Assembly: GCF_963169125.1 (NCBI RefSeq)
Contig: NC_084797.1
Location: 91,669,868-91,733,867, forward strand
Direction: 5' to 3'
DNA from: Humulus lupulus
Lineage: Eukaryota > Streptophyta > Magnoliopsida > Rosales > Cannabaceae
Length of the DNA stretch: 64,000 nucleotides
Shown here: positions 47,760 through 59,700 of the stretch, one piece after another
Position numbering within the stretch: the first letter of the stretch is position 1
Layout: each line of letters begins with the position of its first letter
Program-made: the position numbers and the translations under genes
The notes under the pieces: generated by a model
What the model was told of the DNA's origin: nothing
What the model saw: only the letters and a program-made list of their open reading frames with translations
Database searches by the model: none

Positions 47760-48178
47760 CCCCACTCCCTGATCTTGCTATCAATAATAAACCTGTCATG
47801 GTTCCTCAAGCCATCTTAGTTACTCGCCTCCATCACAGCAAACCACAAGTGTTGGTCCAGTGGTCTTTGAGTGCTCCGGAAGATGCGACTTGGGAAGACT
47901 TTCCAGAATTCTGCCAACTTTATGACCTTACCAACCTTGAGGACAAGGTCGTTTTTGAGCAGGGGAGTAGTGTTAGCCCAACCCAAATGGCAGGCCCAAT
48001 AACTTTGGACCTAAGAGAGATTCAAGTGAAAGTTAAAGGCTGGATAGAGGATGCTACCCAAAAGGAAGAACCGACCCCTTCATCTGAGAAAGAAGACAGC
48101 AACAAGGAAGATAACCAAACCAGGGATGGAGAGAGAGTGCATCCGCGTGAGACCCCGATGGTTCCAGGAGTTTGTTAG
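47760..48178 (+). pseudogene. Chromodomain and C-terminal tail, running into the 3' LTR
   Basis: The reading frame after integrase encodes a chromodomain (PQAILVTRLHHSKPQVLVQW, then WEDFPEFCQLY), about 47797-47930, thought to guide integration by binding histone marks. The frame does not stop at the LTR edge (47971) but continues about 69 codons into it, to a stop at 48176-48178. The tail is acidic (EEPTPSSEKEDSNKEDN). It is offset by one frame from the integrase frame, which ends at 47772. Confidence 0.85.
47957..47970 (+). promoter_or_regulatory. Polypurine tract of the chromovirus
   Basis: GAGCAGGGGAGTAG ends directly at the 3' LTR start. It overlaps the chromodomain reading frame. Confidence 0.75.
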
Positions 48179-48351
48179 GATGGAGCGACGCTGAGTTGTG
48201 GCTGGAGATTGTTACTTTCTTTTATTTTTCTTTATCTTCCTAACTGCTTGATATAAATAGACAGTTTGTAATTAGAAAAAGGATGTTGAATGAAATAGCA
48301 AGAGATTGCTTGGGAGATTGGCCTTGTCTCAAAGAAGGCTCTCTACTATCA
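47971..48351 (+). repeat. 3' LTR of the chromovirus
   Basis: 381 bp, TATA box at 48252-48259. Followed by the caatt duplication. Confidence 0.95.
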
Positions 48352-48356
48352 CAATT

Positions 48357-48509
48357 CTTCTACAGGGGCTTCACTTTAAGCCCTACTAGTGGGGCTCTCA
48401 ATGTTTCTCGACCCGTGAACAGTTTTTGGCGCGATTTTTTTTTATAACCGTGTATATAGTAGCTATTTAGTGCATCCTGCAAAGTTTCAGAAAATTCCGA
48501 ATAGTTTAC
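48357..48509. mobile_element. Foldback element, left arm between two insertions
   Basis: Starts CTTCTACAGGGGCTTCAC. Its reverse complement matches the right arm at about 60985-61150, for example GGGGCTCTCA and GTAGCTATTTAG blocks. It is bounded on the left by the chromovirus and on the right by E2. Confidence 0.85.
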
Positions 48510-49284
48510 TGTTGACGCGGTTCTTCGCCAACATGTAATTAAGAGAAGAAGAGAAAGGGATTAGTACTGAAAGTAGAACCGTCACAGATATGAAATCTTA
48601 GAGAATGAACTAGGTGACTCAAGACATGTTTTTTAAGTGGTTCAAAGGTTAAAATCTTTCTACTCCACTAGTCAATATTATTCATATATTCTGGGTATTT
48701 GGTTTACAAAGTATATGGCTCTTCAGAGACTATTTTTCCCAACCCCTATCAACTCCCAGGGGCCCCATATTTATAGGAGAAGGCACCTGGAAGTTGGTAG
48801 GGAGGTCATCCCGTGACCTTACCATTTGTCATATCAACTCTGTGACAATTATGATTAATTCCTAAACCTGACACATAAGTGTGGTCTAATCAGCATGTAA
48901 GGAGATAATGGGCCGCACGGCCCAACCCAGCCGTGGTTGTCTGAATGCGCACGTTCCTGCTGCGTGTCCGAGAAGTCAGGGGGATATCGGACACGTGATG
49001 TCAGATATATGCACGTTTATCTTGCGTGTATTGACTTTACAAAGGGTCAGAGATCCATGGCCAGCTCGTACCACGAGCTGCTTCCCTGAACCGACCTTCA
49101 GCCTTCAGGCCTTCTGATGCCTTCCTCCCGTCTTGGGGGCCCTTGGCGAGCCTTTGAGGATCCCTCGAGCTAAGAAGGTACGATATGGAAACAGGATCTC
49201 CGGCCTGGGGGAGTCCTCCGACTAAACCATGATTATTCCAAGGCTCGACCTGCTAATCAGCTCGTGGGAAAACCAGGGCGTACA
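48510..49284 (-). repeat. 3' LTR of E2
   Basis: TG to CA. Minus-strand TATAAATA at 48768-48775. The polypurine tract follows at 49285-49298. Confidence 0.95.
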
Positions 49285-49298
49285 TCTGCCCCCCAAGC
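49285..49298 (-). promoter_or_regulatory. Polypurine tract of E2
   Basis: Minus strand GCTTGGGGGGCAGA, identical to E1. Confidence 0.85.
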
Positions 49299-49551
49299 TC
49301 CTGCTCGTGGTATATGACGTCATATATAGAAGACCATAGTAGGGGCTTTTAGAATTCCCCACAACCCTTCACATTCCATTCTTTGTGCAGGCGTTTGATA
49401 CGTGGAACGTCGTGGGTGGTGACGGTACGTTTTACGAGAACCGCATTTAATGGCCTAGCCTATTGCCCAGCCGTTGTTTCATATTTCGAGTGGAAGGCCT
49501 CAGATCCCTCACTAGGGCCATCCAAGAGCCTTCTTCACGTGATCCTTCCCT

Positions 49552-49560
49552 TATATAAAA
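49552..49560 (+). promoter_or_regulatory. TATA box of the E2 antisense gene
   Basis: TATATAAAA at the position matching E1 11285-11292. It is followed by the leader and the predicted 5' UTR intron 49789-50281 (donor ACTGTAAGT, acceptor TTCGATAG). Confidence 0.7.
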
Positions 49561-50289
49561 AGGGGGTGGCCACCCTACGCACGGGCCATCCCTTCATTCC
49601 AAAATTTCCCAAATCTCTCTCCTTCTTCCTTCTCTGACTTTCAGAAGAACGAAACCCTCGACTCTACTGCCACCATTTTCCTTGTTCAAGAAGCTTAGGC
49701 GCACGAGTTTCTCCAAAGCTTTGGAAGCTACTGCACCGACGAGGCTCCTACCAACGCAACACTCTCGTTTACCATCCAGCCATATACTGTAAGTTTTCTG
49801 ACCCTGTTCATTTTGAAAACATGCCACTGTAGCTTAGGTAAAATTTTTTACTGTAGCCGCATGCAAGGGTTTTCTGGGTTGCGTGGGTAGGTGGGTGACA
49901 GCCCCTTTTAGGCTAGGGCACACTTGTTGTAGGAAATCGCCTTAGAGTATGGGTTTCAAGATGCTTCTTCAGGAATAATTTCTGGTTAGGACCTTTAGGA
50001 ATTTTGGGTGCAAAACCGGGTAGCTTAGGGGATACGCCTCAAAAGTGGTTTTGCAACGTTCTACCTGTTGAAACTTCCCCCCCAAGGAAAATTTTTACTC
50101 TGAACCCCCTGACACACGAATTCCGAGTAATCTGGGATCTGTTGGGAGCATACGCGCGTGTTCATTGAACCGCGTGGTTCCACTCTCCACGGGTTGGGCT
50201 TACCTCAGCTCGTGTAAATAATAATTGCTTCGTCCTTCTGCTTGGGTCGCCTTTTCTAAAGTGTTTTCTTTTGTTCGATAGGCGACCAG

Positions 50290-52906
50290 ATGGCTCCAAA
50301 AAGGAATCTGCCTCAGAAGAACGTGGGAAGCTCGGTCTCCCAGCAAGAGAAAGGAAAGGCGGTGATGTCAAGCTCGCCGATCCCCCACTTCGAGCCGGCC
50401 GTGGAGAAGCAGGTCGAGGTTGCCCCCGACGCATTCTTTGAGGCAGAGAGAATTGTCTCAAAGATAACCGACCAGGCGAAGATCAACAAACTCTTTCTCA
50501 CCCACAACATTCCACTTCGGAAAGCCTCCGTGATTGCCCGACCTGCTGCGGAGGGCGAGCGGAGCTGCACGCCGCTCGACGAATCGTTCGCGGCCTGGAG
50601 CGGCGAACACTTCAAGGCAGGGGCCTTCCTTCCCCTGGATCAGTACTTCACTGATTTCCTGAAATATGTGGGGTTGGCCCCATTTCAGCTCCCCCCCAAC
50701 TCCTACCGTCTGCTGGCGGGGTTGAGGTATTTATTCAAGAGGCAGGAGTGGGAGGCCCCCACTCCTGCTGATATTCTATATTTCTTCTGCCTCAAAGCCA
50801 GCTCGGACCAGCGGGGGCGAGGTGACGGGTTCTACTACTTAACCCGTTTCCCTAACATGGCGGCGGTCATCAAACTTCCAAGCCATCCAAATGACTTCAA
50901 GGACCAGTTCTTCATGTCAACTGGGTTCCGGAATTGCGAGCACCATTATTTTAATTGCCCTCATAAGTGATCCCTGACCTTAGCTCGCCTTTTAAGTGTT
51001 TTTTTTTATTTTTTTTATTTTAGCTTCTCCCGTATTCCACCCTGACTCCAGCCAATCTTGCAGCCATCTACGCAAGGACCGAAAAGTCTGCGACCCTCGG
51101 GGGTCAGTATGACACATTGGCGGGCCTGCCCCCCAGCGAAAAGGACTACCGCGTGCTCGTGACGGACGAGACGATGGTGTTCTGCAAATTGATCTTCCCA
51201 AACCAGACTCTAAACCTGAAGTGGCCTCGGGGGCCGCCCCCAGCCCGCGACAACAGGCCTATCACCGTGGAGGAGGTCGCGGCAGAGGAAGACGAGGAGG
51301 ACGAGGTGGCTGAAGTTCCGCTCGTGAGGAATAGAAAGAGGACCTTGGAGGTCACTCAGGGGATGGACGAGGAGAGGATCCAAACCGGAGCAGCCGCGGG
51401 TCCTTCCGGCCAAGGTAACCCTTATTTGTTTAAGAATGTAGATAGGGCCACTGCAGACCCCCGGCTGGTTAGGTTCAATCCTAGGCAGATCGTCCATCGT
51501 CACGGGAGGAACTCGAACTTGAATACACTCCTGCTCCATTGTGTTGACCGGCTCGTGCTGGATCACCAAGAGAGCCGGCCTAGGGGTACCGTAGTAGTAG
51601 ATAACACCCTAGCTTTTAGGTCGATCCTTTTTGAGGAGTATGGGACCAACTTACGCACATGGCCATCACTTCAGAGGGGTGTCTATGCCCTGGGGTTTAG
51701 ACAGTATGTAGAAGAGTCCAGCCCCGAGTCAGAACCGGACCTAGAACCCGCGCCAGTTCGTTAGATAATTGTCCTAGGCTCTTCCAGCTCGGGGGGTAGG
51801 GCTCCCTTAATATTCGTATACTTTTTGCTTTTAACCTCTGCATGATTGCTAACTTGTAATGACCATGTTTTTGTTTTTGGCAGAAGAGATGTCTCAGCCC
51901 GGGGGTAATCTGCGGGGTGTAGTCTTCGGTGGGAATCCCCCAGCAGGGCCAAGGTTGAAAAGGCTCCGAGAGTCTAAGAGCGCGGCCGGGGCCTCCACCA
52001 AATCCCTGGCTAAGGAGAAGGAAAAGACCCCGCCATCCCAGGTCGGGGGGGCAATCCTTCCTGCTGCCGGAGCAGGACACATGCCCCCGCCGCCCCAGCG
52101 ATCTCCATTAGCCACCCAGTACGTGGTACTGGAGGTCGGGACTCCGGCTGTGGCAGCCCCGGACGTACGCATCCCGGTCGATCCCCAGGATCAGGAAAAT
52201 ATCCCAGAAGCATTCTGGGGGACGGTGTATGAGTCGGCGAGCTATGCCGTCGGCCGCTTCTACAAGCTCAAAGAGAGGGATTCCGAGCTATCGAAATAAC
52301 GAGCCCGGTCCGAGTCATAGAGTCTTCGATGGACATGACCCTAACGGTAACCTGCCCCACTCTTTTAAAGCTTTAACACTTACACAATGCCTTGTTTTTC
52401 CACTTAGCCAACTTATTCTTCCTTTCTTGCAGGGCATTGCTGCCGTACATCGAGGTATCGCCAGGACCAAGGTTCAGCTCGAGGAGATGGAGGCTGAGCG
52501 CCAGGCCGCCCTTCAGGAAGCTCAGGTGGCGAAAGATGCGTTGGCGGCTTCGAAGGCCGAGCTAGAGAGGATCCACTCAAAGAACCGAGAACTTGAAACC
52601 TCCCTTGCCACTTCGCGAACAGATCTCGAGGCAGCGAAGACCGAGGCCCAGGCCGCCCTGGAGGCCGCCTTGGAAGCCGAGCGGGCCATCTCGGAGCAGT
52701 CCATGCATGACCTGTTCTATCACTGCTGGGCCCATAACCCGGATGCTGACTTCTCTTTTATGCCGCCGGACCTCTGGGCTATTTTGCTGCCGAAGCTCCA
52801 AGCCCGCCTAAACAAAGAGGTACCGCCCTCGGAGACTGGGGAAGCCTCTGGCGCGGCGGAGCAGGGCGAGACCGCGACTTCCAAAGGACCAGCTGATGGG
52901 GCTTAG
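50290..52906 (+). pseudogene. Antisense spliced gene of E2, disabled
   Basis: Copy of the gene at 12019-14635. Exons by comparison: 50290-50962, 51064-51795, 51884-52346, 52433-52906. Exon 1 is fully open and shows the complete conserved domain (YVGLAPFQLPPNSYRLLAGL then ILYFFCLKAS). Three lesions: the first intron donor reads AT instead of GT (50963-50964; E1 has CGTAAGT), a stop at 51762-51764 near the end of exon 2, and a one-base deletion in exon 3 (about 52275-52295) causing a stop at 52297-52299. None is shared with E1. Exon 4 again encodes a long coiled coil. Without the donor, a transcript would read into intron 1 and stop at 50968-50970. Confidence 0.85.
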
Positions 52907-53024
52907 GGCACTTCTTATGCATTTTTAATTATTTTATTTTGTCTTTGTAACCTTTTCATGAGGTGTTTTCACCTCGAGACGATTTACTTGGCAATCTTAA
53001 CTTATATATATATTTTTATATAAG

Positions 53025-53585
53025 CTTAGTTCATGCTAACCGTTATTTATATCCCGAGCTCTTTAAGAAAGAGCCACGACCAATAAACTTAAGTTAACTT
53101 CCAAGTTTTATGACCCGGTTAAAACCAGGAACTTATTTTGAAAACTTAGTTCATGTTAACTTTTATCCATATCCCGAGCTCTTTAAGAAGAACCACGATC
53201 AATAAATTTAAGTTAACTTCTAAGTTTTATGACCCGGTTAAAACCAGGAACTTATTTTGAAAACTTAGTTCATGTTAACTTTTATCCATATCCCGAGCTC
53301 TTTAAGAAGAACCACGATCAATAAATTTAAGTTAACTTCTAAGTTTTATGACCCGGTTAAAACCAGGAACTTACTTTGAAAACTTAGTTCATGTTAACTT
53401 TTATCCATATCCCGAGCTCTTTAAGAAGAACCACGATCAATAAATTTAAGTTAACTTCTAAGTTTTATGACCCGGTTAAAACCAGGAACTTATTTTGAAA
53501 ACTTAGTTCATGTTAACTTTTATCCATATCCCGAGCTCTTTAAGAAGAACCACGATCAATAAATTTAAGTTAACTTCTAAGTCGT
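53025..53585. repeat. 119-bp tandem array in E2, about 5 units
   Basis: Units begin CTTAGTTCATG at 53025, 53145, 53264, 53383 and 53502; the last is cut short. Each has GACCCGGTTAAAACCAGG, the E1 hairpin with one mismatch. The single-copy hairpin that follows (ACCTGGTTATATCCAGGT, about 53593) is shared with E1. Confidence 0.93.
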
Positions 53586-53727
53586 TAAGGAGACCTGGTT
53601 ATATCCAGGTACCATATGCCCCCCAAGTAACTGGGAAAGGGTCTTTCGTGGTTACTTTGAAATCACACTTACAAATAAAAAGAAACATTTGATTTTTATT
53701 TATACATAGAAAGTGGCCTTCCAGGCC

Positions 53728-56700
53728 TTACAAGTGGATCATTGATAGTATTTCTTTTAAGTGGATGGCATTCCAAGTCCGCGGGATCGCCCCTCCATCA
53801 AGTCGAGCTAACTTATAAGTTCCCTCCTTGATGACTTCGATGACCTGGTATGGTCCTTCCCAGTTTGGTCCCAAAACCCCATCTTTGGGATCTTTTCCGG
53901 CCAGGAAAATTCTCCTTAGGACCAAATCGCCAAAGCTAAAGGCACGTTTTTTGACCTTAGTGTTGAAGTAGCGAGTGATCTTTTGCTGATAATGGGTGAG
54001 CTGGAGTTGCGAATCCTCCCGCCTTTCATCAACTAGGTCTAGAGAATGGCATAGGAGTTCGTGGTTCCGATCTTGGTCGTAGGACTGGACTCTATGCGAC
54101 AGAACTTTAACCTCCACGGGGAGGACTGCTTCACTCCCAAAGGTTAGGGAGAAGGGAGTGTGACCCGTGGGAGTCCGATGCGAGGTCCGGTATGCCCACA
54201 GGACCTGGGGGAGCTGTTCTGGCCAGATCCCCTTTGCCTCATCTAGCCTCTTCTTGAGGCTTGCCTTAAGAGTTTTGTTCACAGCCTCGACCTGGCCGTT
54301 CGCCTGGGGATAGGCCACGGACGAGAAGCTTTTCATAATTCCGTGCCTTTCACAAAATTCGGTGAACAGATCGCTGTCAAATTGAGTGCCGTTGTCGGAG
54401 ATGATCTTCTTAGGTAGGCCAAATCGACAGATGATGCTTTTCACCACAAAGTCGAGTACTTTCTTCGATGTTATTGTCGCCAACGGCTCTGCTTCGGCCC
54501 ACTTGGTGAAGTAGTCAATGGCTACCACGGCGTAACGGACCCCGCCCTTTCCGGTGGGCAAGGCGCCCACTAGATCTATTCCCCAAACGAAAAATGGCCA
54601 AGGAGCCGAGATCATTTTTAGCTCGACCGGAGGAGCTCGATCAACCACAGCGAATCGCTGACACTTGTCGTACCTTTTCACATACGAGATCGAGTCTTTG
54701 GACAGAGTCGGCCAATAATAACCTTGCCTAAGAACCTTTAAGGCCAGGCTTTGCCCCCCAGTGTGGTCTCCGCAGAATCCTTCGTGAAGTTCCTGCAGGA
54801 TGGCCTTCGCTTCACTCGGAAGAACGCACCGGAGGAGAGGTAGGGAGTGCCCACGTCGGTATAACACTCCTTCGACTAGCGTGTATCTAGGAGCTTAATA
54901 AAGGACTCACCGTGCGTCGTTACGTTCTTCGGGTAACCTGCCCTCGACGAGATACTCCAGAATGGGAGTCATCCAGGTCGGCCTAATATCAATCATCTCG
55001 ATCTCCGCCCTATCTCCTTCTATACTTGGGTTTTCCAAGAATTCTACTGGCACCAACCCCAGGGTTTCTGCCTCTCCCGAGGTGGCGAGTTTGGCGAAAG
55101 CATCTGCATTGGCGTTCTGCTCCCGAGGTATCTGTTCGATCGACCCTCGCCCAAATGCAGACAGCTCGGCTTTTACCTTTGCCAAATAGGCGGCCATCTT
55201 GGGTCCCCGCGCCTGATATTCTCCCAGAACCTGGTTCACCACGAGCTGGGAGTCGCTGAAGCACTGGACGAAGCTCGCCTTTAGCTCACTAGCTACCCTC
55301 AGCCCAGCCAACAAAGCCTCATACTCTGCCTCGTTGTTAGATGCCTTGAATCCGAACCTTAGCGCCGAGTGGAATCTATGTCCCTCGGGGGATATCAGGA
55401 TGATTCCGGCCCCGGAGCTGTTCTCGTTAGATGAACCATCAACGAAGACCTTCCACGACGAATGTGGGGAGGCGACCTGAGGCAAGCCTTCTGATGGATT
55501 CTCCTGGAATCCCGTGCATTCCGCCACGAAGTCGGCCAAGGCCTAACTTTTTATGGCAGTTCGTGGAGTATAGAAAATCTCGAACTGACTGAGTTCGACC
55601 GCCCATTTTAAAAAACGTCCCGATGCTTCAGGCTTTTGCAAAACCTGCCTTAAAGGCTGATCGGTCATGACGTGTACAGAGTGGGACTGGAAGTACAGCC
55701 TGAGCTTTCGCGAGGCCGTGATTAGGCAGAACGCCAGTTTTTCCATCATTGGGTATCTTGATTCTGCTCCGAGGAGTCTCTTGCTGATGTAGTAGACTGG
55801 CTTTTGAACTTGGTCCTCTTCTCGTTCTAGCACGGCGCTAGCTGCGTCCTCAGTGACGGCCATGTAGAGGAAAAGAAGTTCTCCCGCCTTGGGCTTGGAT
55901 AGCACAGGCGGTTCAGCCAGATGCGCCTTCAGGTCAAGGAATGCGCTTTCGCATTCTACTGTCCACTCAAACTTCTTGTTTCCCCGGAGCAGGTTGTAGA
56001 AGGGCAAACACTTGTCGGTTGATTTGGAAATGAACCGGTTGAGCGCTGCCACCCTTCCTGTGAGGCCTTGGACATCCTTTCGCGACCTAGGGGTAGGAAG
56101 CTCGAGCAGTGACCTGATCTTGTCGGGGTTTGCCTCGATTCCTCGGGTATTGACTATGAAACCCAGGAATTTCCCCGATGCGACACCGAAAGTGCACTTC
56201 TGAGGATTGAGCCTCATGCCATACTCTCGTAGTATGTTAAAACACTCTTCCAGGTCGGAAACGTGGTTGCCGGCAGTCTTTGACTTGACCAGCATGTCAT
56301 CGACGTACACTTCCATGTTTTTTCCGATCTGGTCTTTGAACATTCTGTTTACAAGCCTTTGGTAGGTAGCTCCGGCATTCTTCAGGTCAAATGGCATGAC
56401 CTTATAGCAATAGACATTAGTCGGGGTCATGAAGCTGGTATGTTCCTGGTCTGCCGGATTCATCGCGATCTGATTGTAGCCTGAGTACGCGTCCATGAAG
56501 GACATGAGCTCGTGCCCCGCCGTGGCATCCACCAGCTGATCGATCCTTGGCAATGGAAAGCAATCCTTGGGGCAGGCTTTATTCAGGTCGGAGAAGTCAA
56601 TACAAGTCCGCCACTTCCCGTTGGGCTTTGGAACCAGCACGGGATTAGTGACCCAAATTGGAAATTTGGCTTCGCGGATAAAGCCACACTTTTTGAGCTG

Positions 56701-59700
56701 GGCCACTTCTTCTTCAAGGGCTTCGGCTCGGGCCGTTCCTAAACGCCTTTGCTTTTGGGATTTGGCAGGAACACTTTTATCCAGGTGGAGTGTGTGCATG
56801 ATGACACTCGGGCTGATCCCTGTCATGTCCTCGTGCGACCATGCGAACACGTCCAGGTTTTTCTGCAGAAACGTAGTCAGCTCCGCTTTTCTTTGGTCAC
56901 AGAGGTTCTTCCCAAGCTTAACTGTCCGTGATGGGTTTTGTTTATCAATGTTCACCTCCTCGAGCTCTTCAATAGCCTGGAGCTCGGATCTATCCTCGCC
57001 TACACGGGGGTCAATGTCCTCACTTAAGGCAAGCTTTTCCTCTTCGGAAACCTGAGGTTTTTCAATCTCAGGAGCCGCCTTGGGTCCCTGAGATTCCTCT
57101 TCGCCCTGGATGGCCATTGTCAGCTGCCCGGGTTTAGATTTTCCCTTCGTGGAAATGCTGTAGCATTCCCTGGCAGCGAGCTGGTCACCCTTGATAGTAC
57201 AACCTTCTATTGAAGTAGGGAACTTCATGGCGAGGTGTCGGATGGAAGTGATAGCCTCGAAAGCTATGAGCGTAGGTCGGCCCAAAATGGCATTGTAGGT
57301 AGTGGAGCAGTCAATGACCACGAACTCGAGTAGTTTGGATACTGTCCAAGATTCTTCTCCTAGGGTGATCACCAGCTCGATCGTCCCTATTGCTGCTGAT
57401 CCTTCTCCCGAAAATCCATATAGCATCATCGAGGTTCTCTTTAGCTCGGCGACGGTCAGACCCATATTTTCTAAGGTGGATCGGAATAGGAGGTTCACCG
57501 AGCTTCCATTGTCCACCAACACTCTCCTTACTTTCCGGTTGGCGAGCTGGACTGCTACGACCAAGGGATCGTTATGAGGGAATTGGACATGGCCTGCGTC
57601 TTCCTCCGTGAAAGTTATCGGTTGTTTCTCTAACCGTTGTTGTTTTGACTGACGTTGCTCCGGGATGAACTCCGCTCCATTGTGAGCCTTTAATTCATTC
57701 ACATATCTCTTCTGGGCGCCTCTACTCGTGCCAGCCATATGCTGTCCGCCAGAGATGGTGGATATCTCTCCCTCGACCGCGGGGGGAAGGACGTCCTGAT
57801 CTATCCGAGGCCCGGGCTGGCTGGCTAGGACCTCTGGAACGGGTCGACTTGCTGGGACCCTGTTTTGCGAGTATTGCGCCAATGGGCCTGCTCGGATGAG
57901 AGTTTCGATTTCATCTTTGAGATGCCTGCAGTCGTCGGTATTGTGGCCGACGTCGTTATGGAAACGGCAGAATTTTGAAGTATCTCTCTTTCCCTTGTGG
58001 TGCTTTAATGGCTCCGGCCTTTTCCAAGGGACCCGAGCAGCGTTGGCCAGGAAAATATTTTCCTTGGATTGGGTGAGCTTGGTATATGTTGTGAACACGG
58101 GCTTGAACTTATCCACAGACCTATTCATCTTTTGACTGTGATGGTTGCTTTCACCATTCCCCTTTCTTTTGCCACCACCGGGCTGGTTGTTCTGCGCGAC
58201 GTCGGGAATCGCCACTACGATCTCTGTCTCCGTTCCAGCGGGCTTCTCGGGAATCTGGCTGGTCCCCGCGGTGGAAGCTTCAGCTTCTTCCAAGTTTATC
58301 CACTCTTGGGATCTGTTAAGGAATTCGCTAACCGAGCTGACTCCCCTCCTTTGAATATCTTTCCACAGGTCTCCACCGACCAGGATTCCGGTCCTCATGG
58401 CCATGAGCTTGGAGCTATCGTCAGCGTCTCTGGCTCGAGCAGCGACATTCGCGAATCTGCTCAAGTAGGCTTTCAGCGTCTCACCGGGCTGCTGTCTCAC
58501 GTTAGCTAGGGAGTCGGCCTGGACTCGGGCGGCCTGGGAGGCGCGGAATGCCCTTTTGAAGTCAGCCGAAAAGGTCTTCCAGGAGCTGATTGACTGCCTT
58601 TTACTCTGCTTGAACCACTGCCTGGCAGGTCCAGTCAGTGTGGAAGGAAAGATCAAGCAACGCAGCTCCGGGCCGATGTTATGGGCCATCATTAGGGTGT
58701 TGAACATCCCTAAATGGTCCGACGGGTCTCCGTCCCCGTTGAACTTTGACAAGTGAGGCATACGGAAGCCAGACGGGTATGCCGTCGCTGCTATGTTGGG
58801 GGCGAAGAGCTCCATTTTGTCACCCGAATCATATTCGTCTTTTTCTTTTTCTGATAGGAGCTTTCTCATCAGTTCCTCCATTTGAGTTAGGCGCTCGAGG
58901 GTTTTGTCCTGAGATCCTAGGTTATTCCGGGGCTATTCAACAGCTCCGGACCCGTTGTACATATTAGGTGGGTTGTTGCCCCCCCTATCTTGAGATAGGT
59001 TATTTGGGACATTCCCTCCGTTACGCACTTCGGATCGGACTCCCACTGAACGGGCCTGGCTACCATCTCCAGTTTGATCGTCTCTGTGAGAGTTGAGGCG
59101 ATCTCGGAGGTCGCCTCCCTGTGTAGTCTGGTGACTTTGTGCCAAACTTAGTCGCTGACGCAGGTCTCCTCCCGAGAGATCACTCCGGCGACTACCGATC
59201 CAGTGGCTCCTGCTGGATAGGCTTGGAGTGCATCTTTGGCGGTTACGATCTGATCCTTCCCCTGGCGCCACGCTGCGCTAGGAAGGACCAGCCGACGGCG
59301 GGTCTCTCCTACTATTCCCGTAGGCCGGGATGTCTCGGACGGGCTGAGGAGACGGGTATCTGATTGGAGAAGGAGGATGCCTGACTGGGGAGGTGATCCT
59401 AGTTCCGTCCGGACGGATTAAATTCGGTGGGGGCCTTTTGGCCCTGCCAGCCTGCTGGTCCTGCGCTGGGTGAGATGGACGAGGCCCAGGACGGTTTTCG
59501 GGGATGGGCTGACGTCTCTGGCCCTCCCCGGATCTTCTTCGGGAATTTCCTCGATCTCTCCTGGGAGCCCTCGAGGAAGGTTGAGAGCTAGGGGTTGATG
59601 TCCTAACCGAACGGTTATACTGCTGTTGTCCGGTTCTAGGCATTTCCCTAAAGTTTGCCTCTTGGTGGTGTGATGAAGGGGTAGAGTTGGCTGCAGGAAG

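Larger units (their letters stand above)
43504..48178 (+). pseudogene. Gag-Pol of the chromovirus, with frame breaks
   Basis: Gag starts at the ATG at 43504 (MKNEELAAMIQ) and includes a coiled coil and the capsid core (FHLDGPPSTWFQWLE). The frame changes near 44058. The second stretch (to 45176) has the knuckle CFTCDEKFNFGHKC and protease with DTGSNNNFI (about 44664). It changes again near 45150. The third stretch (to 47772) has RT (FFDDILIYS), RNase H (ESDASNVGIG, RTDHKSL), the integrase zinc finger (GGHAGSERTF, CVICQTMK) and core (MDFIVG, VSDRDSIF, GQTEVTN). A last change near 47760 precedes the chromodomain. Family members usually encode this as one polyprotein, so the breaks are read as mutations, although a programmed shift at one of them cannot be excluded. 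Confidence 0.9.
43092..48351 (+). mobile_element. Chromovirus (Ty3/gypsy with chromodomain), full length
   Basis: A 5.26-kb element with 381-bp LTRs (43092-43472, 47971-48351), TG to CA, and target duplication caatt (43087-43091, 48352-48356). Order: LTR, primer site, gag, protease, RT, RNase H, integrase, chromodomain, polypurine tract, LTR. By eye the LTRs differ at about 13 of 381 sites (about 3.4%), so it is older than E1 and E2. Three frame changes in the coding region make this copy defective. It is inserted in the left arm of a foldback element. Confidence 0.97.
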
